Positions 17,808-25,548 of a DNA stretch of 64,000 nucleotides are shown here, piece after piece (position 1 is the first letter of the stretch; the number at the start of each line of letters is the position of its first letter). A program made the translations under genes and the position numbers. Source of the DNA: Cupriavidus sp. U2. Its GTDB lineage: Bacteria; Pseudomonadota; Gammaproteobacteria; Burkholderiales; Burkholderiaceae. Below the pieces are notes generated by a model that saw only the letters and a list, made by a program, of their open reading frames with translations, searched no databases and had not been told where the DNA came from. The stretch lies in NCBI RefSeq assembly GCF_009663685.2, contig NZ_RCOG02000032.1, positions 486,373 to 550,372 on the forward strand, given 5' to 3'.

Positions 17808-17831
17808 AAAAGGCGGCCATGGCCGCCTTTT
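17808..17831. terminator. Terminator between yhbY and DUF4149 gene
   Basis: AAAAGGCGGCCA and its perfect complement form a 24-bp palindrome. It is followed by more T on the + strand and preceded by A, between convergent genes. Confidence 0.82.
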
Positions 17832-17867
17832 TCATTTCCCGAAACTCCCCGGGACGTTCTCGCTGCC

Positions 17868-18371
17868 TTACTCTCCCGCCCCGCGTGGCGCACTGGCACG
17901 CCACACCAGCACCAGCGCCAGCAGGCTCTGCAGCAGGTAGAACACGCTCGACACGCCGTGCAGCATGCCGAACTGGCTCTTGTACGGCGAATCGGACACG
18001 CCCAGGTTCATCGCCTGCGCCTTGACCTTGAGCCCTTCCATGAACGGCTGCAGGCCGAAATAGCCCGCCAGCACGCACACCAGCATGGCCAGCACAATCC
18101 AGCGCAGCGCCCGGTAACGCGCGGCGCCCCGGCGGATCAGCACATTGCACAGCACCAGTTGCAGCACGCCGACGGTGACCCCCAGGATCGCCTCATAGCG
18201 GAACAGGTGCCCGGCAATCATGCCCGCCGTCTCGCGGCTGGGCAGTACGGCGAACAGCGTCGGTGCCACCATGTAGCCCACCGTCCACAAGCTGCCCGCC
18301 CAGACCACGGTCAGCAGCAGGAAGATGCGGTGCGGCAGCGGCGGCAGATTCGAGTACGAAGACGAGAACAC
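17868..18371 (-). CDS. DUF4149 membrane protein
   Basis: This 167-residue integral membrane protein has four hydrophobic helices (about 15-37, 60-82, 88-108 and 138-158). Its pattern RIFLLLTVVWAGSLWTVGY...APTLFA is typical of DUF4149/TMEM205-like proteins. Function is unknown. It starts 15 bp after greA on the same strand and is probably co-transcribed with it. It ends at the shared terminator with yhbY. Confidence 0.8.
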   Translation of the reverse strand: MFSSSYSNLPPLPHRIFLLLTVVWAGSLWTVGYMVAPTLFAVLPSRETAGMIAGHLFRYEAILGVTVGVLQLVLCNVLIRRGAARYRALRWIVLAMLVCVLAGYFGLQPFMEGLKVKAQAMNLGVSDSPYKSQFGMLHGVSSVFYLLQSLLALVLVWRASAPRGAGE

Positions 18372-18386
18372 CCGTGCCCCGCCGCG

Positions 18387-18863
18387 TCAGATGTAACGGA
18401 CGGTGATGACTTCGTATTCGCGTTCACCACCCGGGGCCAGCACGGTGGCGACATCGCCCTCGAACTTGCCGATCAGGGCGCGTGCAATCGGGGAACTGAC
18501 CGAAATCTTGCCGCTGTCCAGGTCGGCTTCGTCGTCGCCCACGATCTGGTAGCTCACGGCCTTGCCCGATTCCAGGTCTTCCAGGTCCACGGTGGCGCCG
18601 AAGACGATGCGGCCGTCGGTGTCGAGCTGGGTCGGGTCGATAACCTGGGCGGCGGACAGCTTGGCCTCCACCTCCTGGATACGGCCTTCGATAAAGGCCT
18701 GCTTTTCCTTGGCGGCGTCGTATTCGGCGTTTTCCGACAGGTCGCCCTGGGCACGCGCCTCGGAGATGGCGTTGATCACCGCGGGACGTTCGACGGCCTT
18801 GAGGCGCTGCAGCTCTTCCTTCAGGAGTTCAGCGCCACGCTTGGTAATCGGAATGGTGCTCAT
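18387..18863 (-). CDS. greA: Transcription elongation factor GreA
   Basis: GreA inserts a coiled coil into the RNA polymerase secondary channel and rescues backtracked complexes by stimulating transcript cleavage. The 158 residues are exactly family length. The start MSTIPITKRGAELLKEEL leads the N-terminal coiled coil, whose tip carries the acidic pair in DLSENAEYDAAKE. The C-terminal FKBP-like domain ends GEREYEVITVRYI. An in-frame upstream extension (15 codons) is not conserved. Confidence 0.96.
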   Translation of the reverse strand: MSTIPITKRGAELLKEELQRLKAVERPAVINAISEARAQGDLSENAEYDAAKEKQAFIEGRIQEVEAKLSAAQVIDPTQLDTDGRIVFGATVDLEDLESGKAVSYQIVGDDEADLDSGKISVSSPIARALIGKFEGDVATVLAPGGEREYEVITVRYI

Positions 18864-19023
18864 TGTCTCGTTCAACAAAAAAATGAGCCGCAGCGGAGCT
18901 GGAACCATGCTCCGGCAGCGATTCTGCCGGTCAGCACTTCCGCTCGACCGCGGCTTTCAGATGGGATCGAACCGGCACCGGGGTGCGGATCGATCAGCGA
19001 ATTCGACGTAGTTTAGGCCAGAA

Positions 19024-19050
19024 CTGCCGCCGGTTTCAACCCGGCGGCAG
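19024..19050. other. Stem-loop between carB and greA
   Basis: CTGCCGCCGG and CCGGCGGCAG pair around a 7-nt loop. There is no T run, so it is either a weak terminator or an RNA-stabilising hairpin downstream of carB. The rest of the 246-bp gap shows no gene. Confidence 0.5.
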
Positions 19051-19109
19051 CGCCGCGGCACGGGGTATTCCCCCCGCACCGCAGCATTGGCGGCACTGAC
19101 GGGCCTGGA

Positions 19110-22100
19110 TCAGGCCAGTTGCTTGTGCAGGCCCTGCAGGTCGTAGACCTCCAGGCTTTGCATGTGCTTCAGGCCTTCCACGGCGGCGTTGGCGCCGGCG
19201 ATGGTGGTGTAGTACGGCACGCGGTTGGCCAGCGCGGCGATCCGGATCGAGCGCGAATCGGCGATGGCCGTGCGCGTCTCGTCCACGGTCGTGAAGACCA
19301 GGGCCAGTTCGCCGTTCTTGATCATGTCCACGATGTGCGGACGGCCGTCCTTGACCTTGTTGACCACGCGGACCGGAATGCCGGCGGCCTCGATGGCCGA
19401 AGCCGTGCCGCGCGTGGCAACGATCGGGTAACCCAGGTCGTGCAGCATGCGGGCCACGGTGACGGCGCGCGGCTTGTCGCTGTCCTTCACCGTAATCAGC
19501 ACGGTGCCCTTTTCGGGCAGGCGCGAACCGGCCGCCAGCTGGCTCTTGAACAGGGCTTCGCCGAACACCTTGCCCACGCCCATCACTTCGCCGGTGGAAC
19601 GCATTTCAGGTCCGAGGACCGGATCCACGCCCGGGAACTTGTTGAACGGGAACACGGCTTCCTTGACGCTGAAGTACGGCGGCACCACTTCGGCGCCGAT
19701 ACCCTGCGAATCCAGCGACTGGCCCGCCATGCAGCGCGCGGCGATCTTGGCCAGCGACAGGCCGGTGGCCTTCGACACGTACGGCACCGTACGCGACGCA
19801 CGCGGGTTCACTTCCAGCACGTAGACGATGTCTTCGCCGTTCTTCTGCTGGATCGCGAACTGCACGTTCATCAGGCCGACCACGTTCAGCGCCTTCGCCA
19901 TGGCGGCGGTCTGGCGCTTCAGTTCGTCGACCGTTGCCTGCGACAGCGAGTACGGCGGCAACGAGCAGGCCGAATCGCCCGAGTGCACGCCAGCCTGCTC
20001 GATGTGCTCCATCACGCCGCCGATAAACACGCGCTGGCCGTCGCACAGGGCGTCGACGTCGCACTCGATCGCGTCGTTCAGGAAGCGGTCCAGCAGCACC
20101 GGCGAATCGTTCGAGACCTTCACGGCCTCGCGCATGTAGCGTTCCAGGTCGCGCGGCTCATGCACGATTTCCATCGCGCGGCCGCCCAGCACGTACGACG
20201 GGCGCACCACCAGCGGATAGCCGATTTCCTCGGCCAGGCGCAAGGCTTCGTCCTCGGCGCGAGCCGTGCGGTTCGGCGGCTGGCGCAGGCCCAGGTCCTG
20301 CAGCAGCTTCTGGAAACGCTCGCGGTCTTCCGCGGCGTCGATCATGTCCGGGCTCGTGCCGATGATGGGCACGCCGTTGGCTTCCAGGTCCAGCGCGAGC
20401 TTCAGCGGGGTCTGGCCGCCGTACTGGACGATCACGCCGACCGGCTTTTCCTTGTCGACGATTTCCAGCACGTCTTCCAGCGTCAGCGGCTCGAAGTACA
20501 GGCGGTCCGACGTGTCATAGTCGGTCGACACGGTTTCCGGGTTGCAGTTGACCATGATGGTCTCGTACCCGTCTTCGCGCAGCGCCAGCGCGGCGTGCAC
20601 GCAGCAGTAGTCGAATTCGATACCCTGGCCGATCCGGTTCGGCCCCCCGCCCAGCACCATGATCTTCCTGTTGGCGGTCGGGTCCGCCTCGCACTCGCCA
20701 TGCTCGGCTTCATACGTGCCGTACATGTAAGCCGTGTTGGTGGCGAACTCGGCCGCGCAGGTGTCCACGCGCTTGTAGACCGGGCGCACGTTCTGCGCCA
20801 CGCGCGCCTCGCGCACGGCCTTGGCGTCGGTCTTCAGCAGGCGGGCCAGGCGGCGGTCCGAGAAGCCCTTCTGCTTCAGGAAGCGCAGTTCGGCGGCCGA
20901 CAGGCTTTCCAGCTTGCGGTTGCGCACCAGGCCTTCGGTCTTGACGATATCTTCGATCTGGGCCAGGAACCACGGATCGATATCGGTCTCGGCGTGCACT
21001 TCTTCCAGCGACATGCCCAGGCGGAACGCGTCGCCCACGTACCAGATACGGTCCGGGCCGGCTTCGCCGATTTCCTCGACCACTTCGTCGCGGTCGGTGG
21101 ACTTCTCGTCCAGGCCGTCCACGCCCACTTCCAGGCCGCGCAGCGCCTTCTGGAACGATTCCTGGAACGTACGGCCCATGGCCATCACTTCACCGACCGA
21201 CTTCATCTGCGTGGTCAGGTGGCTGTCGGCGGCCGGGAACTTCTCGAACGCGAAACGCGGCACCTTCGTGACCACGTAGTCGATCGACGGCTCGAACGAC
21301 GCCGGGGTCTGGCCGCCGGTGATTTCGTTCTTGAGCTCGTCCAGCGTGTAGCCCACGGCCAGCTTGGCCGCGACCTTGGCGATCGGGAAGCCCGTGGCCT
21401 TCGAGGCCAGTGCCGACGAACGCGACACACGCGGGTTCATCTCGATCACGATCATCCGGCCGTCCGCCGGATTGATCGAGAATTGCACGTTTGAACCGCC
21501 GGTGTCGACGCCGATCTCGCGCAGCACGGCCAGCGACGCGTTACGCAGGATCTGGTATTCCTTGTCGGTCAGCGTCTGGGCCGGGGCCACGGTGATCGAG
21601 TCACCGGTGTGGATGCCCATCGGGTCCAGGTTTTCGATCGAGCAGATGATGATGCAGTTGTCCGCCTTGTCGCGGACCACTTCCATCTCGTATTCCTTCC
21701 AGCCGAGCAGCGATTCCTCGATCAGCAGCTCGCGCGTGGGCGACAGGTCCAGGCCGCGCTTGCAGATCTCTTCGAACTCTTCGCGGTTGTAGGCGATGCC
21801 GCCGCCGGTGCCGCCCAGCGTGAACGACGGGCGGATCACGATCGGGTAGCCGGTGGAACCGGTTTCCTGGGCGATGCGCGACTGCACGGCCACGGCCTCG
21901 TCCATCGAGTGGGCGATGCCCGACTTGGCCGAACCGAGACCGATCTTGGTCATCGCGTCCTTGAACTTCTGGCGGTCTTCGGCCTTGTCGATGGCTTCCG
22001 GCGATGCGCCGATCAGCTCCACCTTGTACTTGTCCAGCACGCCATGGCGATGCAGGTCCAGTGCGCAGTTCAGCGCGGTCTGGCCGCCCATGGTCGGCAG

Positions 22101-22358
22101 GATGGCGTCCGGGCGCTCCTTCTCGATGATGCGCTCGACCACTTCCCAGGTGATGGGCTCGATGTACGTCACGTCGGCCGTGTTCGGGTCCGTCATGATG
22201 GTCGCCGGGTTCGAGTTGACCAGGATGACCTTGAAGCCCTCTTCGCGCAGCGCCTTGCAGGCCTGTGCGCCGGAGTAGTCGAATTCGCACGCCTGGCCGA
22301 TGATGATCGGGCCTGCGCCGATGATTAGGATGCTCTTGATGTCTGTGCGCTTTGGCAT
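19110..22358 (-). CDS. carB: Carbamoyl phosphate synthase large subunit
   Basis: CarB makes carbamoyl phosphate from bicarbonate, ATP and ammonia supplied by CarA, feeding arginine and pyrimidine synthesis. The 1082 residues contain two homologous ATP-grasp halves (each opening IIGAGPIIIGQACEFDYSG or VLGGGPNRIGQGIEFDYCC) and a C-terminal MGS-like allosteric domain (about 940-1082, ending LQGLHKQLA). The start MPKRTDIKSILIIGAG is universal; open frame continues upstream but is meaningless. carB is separated from carA by a LysE-type gene on the same strand. Confidence 0.97.
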   Translation of the reverse strand: MPKRTDIKSILIIGAGPIIIGQACEFDYSGAQACKALREEGFKVILVNSNPATIMTDPNTADVTYIEPITWEVVERIIEKERPDAILPTMGGQTALNCALDLHRHGVLDKYKVELIGASPEAIDKAEDRQKFKDAMTKIGLGSAKSGIAHSMDEAVAVQSRIAQETGSTGYPIVIRPSFTLGGTGGGIAYNREEFEEICKRGLDLSPTRELLIEESLLGWKEYEMEVVRDKADNCIIICSIENLDPMGIHTGDSITVAPAQTLTDKEYQILRNASLAVLREIGVDTGGSNVQFSINPADGRMIVIEMNPRVSRSSALASKATGFPIAKVAAKLAVGYTLDELKNEITGGQTPASFEPSIDYVVTKVPRFAFEKFPAADSHLTTQMKSVGEVMAMGRTFQESFQKALRGLEVGVDGLDEKSTDRDEVVEEIGEAGPDRIWYVGDAFRLGMSLEEVHAETDIDPWFLAQIEDIVKTEGLVRNRKLESLSAAELRFLKQKGFSDRRLARLLKTDAKAVREARVAQNVRPVYKRVDTCAAEFATNTAYMYGTYEAEHGECEADPTANRKIMVLGGGPNRIGQGIEFDYCCVHAALALREDGYETIMVNCNPETVSTDYDTSDRLYFEPLTLEDVLEIVDKEKPVGVIVQYGGQTPLKLALDLEANGVPIIGTSPDMIDAAEDRERFQKLLQDLGLRQPPNRTARAEDEALRLAEEIGYPLVVRPSYVLGGRAMEIVHEPRDLERYMREAVKVSNDSPVLLDRFLNDAIECDVDALCDGQRVFIGGVMEHIEQAGVHSGDSACSLPPYSLSQATVDELKRQTAAMAKALNVVGLMNVQFAIQQKNGEDIVYVLEVNPRASRTVPYVSKATGLSLAKIAARCMAGQSLDSQGIGAEVVPPYFSVKEAVFPFNKFPGVDPVLGPEMRSTGEVMGVGKVFGEALFKSQLAAGSRLPEKGTVLITVKDSDKPRAVTVARMLHDLGYPIVATRGTASAIEAAGIPVRVVNKVKDGRPHIVDMIKNGELALVFTTVDETRTAIADSRSIRIAALANRVPYYTTIAGANAAVEGLKHMQSLEVYDLQGLHKQLA

Positions 22359-22426
22359 TGCACGCTCTCTTTGTTGGCCGGTCCGCAAGTTCCCGCGGGC
22401 CGTACCGGATATCAGGTTTTGGATCG

Positions 22427-23104
22427 TCAGCCCAGGGTGGCCGTGGCCAGCTTGGCACCGAAGCCGATGAACATCGCGCCGACGCCGCTCGACATGCCCG
22501 CGGACAGCCGCCGGCGGCGGCGGAACACATCGGCCAGCCGCGCGCCCACGAAGATGATCGTCGTCAGGTACGCAAGACTGCAGATCTGGCAGACCAGGCC
22601 CAGCGCCACGAACGACAGCGCCGGATACGCGAACTGCGGATCCACGAACTGGATGAAGAACGAGATGAAGAACAGGATGGCCTTCGGGTTCAGCAGGCTG
22701 ATGACCAGCGCCTTGGTGAACGGGTTCGAAGACTTGTCCACCGGCACGGCCGCCGCCTGCGCGGCAGCGGGGTCGGCCGGCCTGGCCCAGTTGCGCACTG
22801 CGCCGCGCAACATCTGGAAGCCGATCCACCCCAGGTAGCCGGCGCCCACGTACTTGATCACGTGGAACAGCGCCGGGCTGGCCTTGAGCAGCGAAGCCAC
22901 GCCCGCGGCCGACAGCACCATCAGGATGGCATCGCCGAGGAACACGCCGCACGCACCCTTGTAGCCGGCACGCACGCCGCGCTGGGCGGCCACCGACAGC
23001 ACATACATCGAGTTCGGCCCGGGCAGGAGCACGATGAAGATCGTGCCGAGCACATAGGTCCAGAAATCGGTGATGCCGAAGCTGGCGTGCATGAAAGCGG
23101 TCAT
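22427..23104 (-). CDS. LysE/RhtB family amino-acid exporter (LeuE-like)
   Basis: This 225-residue membrane protein has about six helices and the LysE-family N-terminal signature LPGPNSMYVLSVAAQRGVRAGY and the GVFLGDAILM and NPKAILFF motifs. Such proteins export amino acids; the pattern is closest to LeuE-type leucine exporters. It lies between carA and carB (47 and 68 bp gaps) on the same strand, so it is likely part of the car operon. Substrate is not determined by sequence. Confidence 0.85.
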   Translation of the reverse strand: MTAFMHASFGITDFWTYVLGTIFIVLLPGPNSMYVLSVAAQRGVRAGYKGACGVFLGDAILMVLSAAGVASLLKASPALFHVIKYVGAGYLGWIGFQMLRGAVRNWARPADPAAAQAAAVPVDKSSNPFTKALVISLLNPKAILFFISFFIQFVDPQFAYPALSFVALGLVCQICSLAYLTTIIFVGARLADVFRRRRRLSAGMSSGVGAMFIGFGAKLATATLG

Positions 23105-23151
23105 GGCAGGTGGATTCCGTTCAGGTCTCTCGTTGCATCCAACGCGCCGCG

Positions 23152-24300
23152 TCAGGCGGCCGCCTTGGCGCGGGCGTCCTGCATCAGCTTCGTGAAGCGG
23201 TCGAACAGGTACGCGATGTCATGCGGACCCGGCGACGCTTCGGGGTGACCCTGGAAGCAGAAAGCAGGCTTGTCGGTCAGTGCGAAGCCCTGCAGCGTGC
23301 CGTCGAACAGCGACGTGTGCGTGACACGCGCATTGGCCGGCAGCGTCGCCGCATCCACGGCAAAGCCATGGTTCTGAGACGTAATCACCACACGACCATC
23401 GTCGTGATCCTTGACCGGATGGTTGGCGCCATGGTGACCCGTGCTCATCTTGAGCGTCTTCGCGCCCACGGCCAGCGCCATGATCTGGTGACCCAGGCAG
23501 ATGCCGAACGTGGGGATGCCGCGGGCGATGAACTCGCGCGTGGCGGCGATGGCGTAGTCGCACGGCTCGGGGTCGCCGGGGCCGTTCGACAGGAAGATGC
23601 CGTCAGGATTCAGCGCCAGGGCGTCGGCCGCGCTGGCCTGCGCCGGCAGCACCGTCACCTTGCAGCCGCGCTCGGCCAGCATGCGAAGGATGTTGAACTT
23701 GACGCCGTAGTCATAGGCCACCACGTGGAACTGCGGCTTGTCCTGCTTGCCATAACCTTCGCCCAGCTTCCATTCGGTCTGGGTCCACTCGTACGGTTCC
23801 TTGACCGACACCACCTTGGCCAGGTCCATGCCCGACAGGCCCGGGAACGAGCGCGCCAGGTCGATGGCCTTCTGCACGTTATCCTCGCCCGCCAGGATGC
23901 AGCCGTTCTGGGCGCCCTTCTCGCGGAGGATACGGGTCAGCTTGCGGGTGTCGATACCGGCAATCGCCACGACCTTTTCCTGCTTCAGGTAGTGGGCGAG
24001 CGTGTGTTCCTTGCGGAAATTGGAGGCCAGAAGCGGCAGATCCTTGATGATCAGGCCGGCGGCATGGACTTTCGTGGCTTCTACATCCTCAGGATTGACG
24101 CCGTAATTGCCGATATGCGGATACGTCAGCGTGACGATCTGCCGGGAATAGCTGGGGTCGGTGAGGATTTCCTGATAACCGGTGATGGCGGTGTTGAACA
24201 CCACTTCGCCGATCGTATGGCCGGAAGCGCCGATGGAATAGCCACGAAAGACCGTGCCGTCTGCAAGCGCGAGGATGGCGGACGGAAAAGACGGTAACAC
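23152..24300 (-). CDS. carA: Carbamoyl phosphate synthase small subunit
   Basis: CarA is the glutaminase subunit that passes ammonia to CarB. The 382 residues include the CPSase small-chain N-domain (ALADGTVFRGYSIG) and a class I glutamine amidotransferase domain with nucleophile Cys in FGICLGHQIMALA and His/Glu in FQGHPEASPGPHD. It is first in the car operon, downstream of a near-consensus promoter and a long leader. Confidence 0.97.
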   Translation of the reverse strand: MLPSFPSAILALADGTVFRGYSIGASGHTIGEVVFNTAITGYQEILTDPSYSRQIVTLTYPHIGNYGVNPEDVEATKVHAAGLIIKDLPLLASNFRKEHTLAHYLKQEKVVAIAGIDTRKLTRILREKGAQNGCILAGEDNVQKAIDLARSFPGLSGMDLAKVVSVKEPYEWTQTEWKLGEGYGKQDKPQFHVVAYDYGVKFNILRMLAERGCKVTVLPAQASAADALALNPDGIFLSNGPGDPEPCDYAIAATREFIARGIPTFGICLGHQIMALAVGAKTLKMSTGHHGANHPVKDHDDGRVVITSQNHGFAVDAATLPANARVTHTSLFDGTLQGFALTDKPAFCFQGHPEASPGPHDIAYLFDRFTKLMQDARAKAAA

Positions 24301-24494
24301 GGGTAGGCTCCTGCTGGACTCACCCCGTGACCGACCTGCTCAACGCCTCGTGCCCCGTAGGCGGCCCAACGAAGGGACCGGCTGGCGCATGGCTTTTTCA
24401 TCACATTTTTGCAGTGCATGAAAAACGCGCGCAAGCGGGGCGGCGGAAGGTGGAATACGGTAGGCGCTAGGGTGAAGGGTTCTGAAAGCGAAAC
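24301..24494 (-). other. Long 5' leader of carA (no gene assigned)
   Basis: About 190 nt lie between the predicted start of transcription and carA. The segment has GC-rich blocks that could pair (for example GGTCCC/GGGCCG and ACGGGGCACGAGGCG). A possible in-frame leader starts ATG CAC TGC AAA AAT about 120 nt before carA, but no stop is seen before carA. It may hold an attenuator or structured RNA; I cannot name a class. Confidence 0.35.
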
Positions 24495-24500
24495 TTTCGA

Positions 24501-24529
24501 ATTATATCCCGCCGCACCCAATTTCTCAA
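24501..24529 (-). promoter_or_regulatory. sigma70 promoter of the car operon
   Basis: On the minus strand -35 TTGAGA (24529-24524) and a perfect -10 TATAAT (24506-24501) are separated by exactly 17 bp. This is one of the best-matching promoters in the window. Confidence 0.85.
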
Positions 24530-24628
24530 GTATTCAACAACTTACGATGGACAGACGCGGCGGGCGGCTTGGCTGTCATCGGCATGACATGCGGCCGCAC
24601 CGCCGCGCTCCGCCGGCACCGCTTGGGA

Positions 24629-25042
24629 TTACGCCGCCGGCGGCACCACCGCCGTGACTTCGATTTCCACCTTGGCCCGCGGCTCCACCAGGTCGGCCAC
24701 TTCGACGGCCGTCATGGCCGGAAAATGCCGGCCCACGATATCGCGATAGTGCTGGCCGATGGCCTTGTAGGCGCCCACGTATTCGGCCTTGTCCTTCACG
24801 TACCAGGTCATGCGGGCGATGTGCTCGGGCCGCGCCCCGCCCTGCTCCAGCACCGCCACGATATTGCGCAGCGCCTGCGCCACCTGCAGCGCGAAGTCGT
24901 CGGTTTCGAATTCGCACTGGCCGTTCCAGCCAATCTGGCCGCCCACGAATATCAGGCGGCTGCCCACCTGCATGTCGGCCAGGATGCCGTTGGCGTAGCC
25001 CTTCGGCGCTGCCCAGTCGGGCGGTTGCAATGTCTTCAGCAT
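24629..25042 (-). CDS. RidA family protein (enamine/imine deaminase-like)
   Basis: The 137-residue protein is a chorismate-mutase-like RidA/YjgF fold, usually a trimer that hydrolyses reactive enamines or imines to ketones and ammonia. IFVGGQIGWN, the VAQALRNIVAVLEQGGA helix and the acidic C-terminal strand KVEIEVTAVV fit the family. The catalytic Arg of canonical RidA is not obvious in the expected RxxVEI position (here RAKVEIEV). Start: AGAGGA precedes ATG 25042; an upstream ATG at 25066 lacks a ribosome site. It is last in the CoA-aromatic operon, 42 bp after the thioesterase gene. Confidence 0.85.
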   Translation of the reverse strand: MLKTLQPPDWAAPKGYANGILADMQVGSRLIFVGGQIGWNGQCEFETDDFALQVAQALRNIVAVLEQGGARPEHIARMTWYVKDKAEYVGAYKAIGQHYRDIVGRHFPAMTAVEVADLVEPRAKVEIEVTAVVPPAA

Positions 25043-25084
25043 GTTGGGTCCTCTCGGTGTTGCCATCGTCTGGTTTGTTCTGCC

Positions 25085-25510
25085 TCACGCGGCAGGCGCC
25101 AGGAAGCGCCCCATCGCGGTGCGCACGGGGTCAGGCAGCGGCTGCGGGGCCATCTGGCGCGTGTCCACGCAGACCAGGCGCTGGGTGATGGCCATGCGCG
25201 TGTCGCCGTCCGGGCCGGCAAAGCGGATCTGCACGGCAAAGCTGCTGCGGCCGATGTGTGTCACGCGCAGTTCGCGCGTGAGCAGTTCGCCCAGGCGGCT
25301 TGGCGCCTCGAAGCGGCACTGCAGTTCGGCCGTCGGAATGCCCGCGTGCGCCGCCCCGTGCATGGCGTCGAACGGCCAGTCCAGCGCCTCGGCGAACCAG
25401 TCTTCGATCAAGTCGTTCAGCATCTCGAAGTAGCGCGGATAGAACACGATGCCGGCGGCGTCGCAATGCTTGAAGCGGATGCGCACGTGGTTGCGGAATA
25501 CCTCGCTCAT
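25085..25510 (-). CDS. 4HBT-type acyl-CoA thioesterase
   Basis: A hot-dog fold thioesterase of 141 residues with the 4-hydroxybenzoyl-CoA thioesterase motif HCDAAGIVFYPRYFEMLND, whose Asp is the catalytic residue of the family. It may hydrolyse dead-end aromatic or alicyclic CoA esters and recycle CoA in this operon. The start MSEVFRNHVRIRF follows a GGGAG site. A 14-bp tandem duplication repeats the ribosome site and start region just upstream. Confidence 0.87.
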   Translation of the reverse strand: MSEVFRNHVRIRFKHCDAAGIVFYPRYFEMLNDLIEDWFAEALDWPFDAMHGAAHAGIPTAELQCRFEAPSRLGELLTRELRVTHIGRSSFAVQIRFAGPDGDTRMAITQRLVCVDTRQMAPQPLPDPVRTAMGRFLAPAA

Positions 25511-25534
25511 GACGGCTCCCTCATGACGGCTCCC
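25507..25534. repeat. 14-bp tandem duplication over the thioesterase start
   Basis: TCATGACGGCTCCC occurs twice without a gap (25507-25520 and 25521-25534). On the minus strand this doubles the GGGAGCCGTCATGA ribosome-site/start module. The upstream copy opens a five-codon reading frame (MREPS) whose TGA overlaps the real ATG. Confidence 0.85.
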
Positions 25535-25548
25535 TTGTGATGGTTCGC

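Noticed and set aside
19119..21494. 791-codon open frame opposite carB
   Set aside because: Shadow of carB codon bias; no motifs, and carB is unambiguous.
22359..22952. N-terminal extension of carB by nearly 200 codons
   Set aside because: It would overlap the LysE gene in another frame and precede the universal CarB start motif; not part of the protein.
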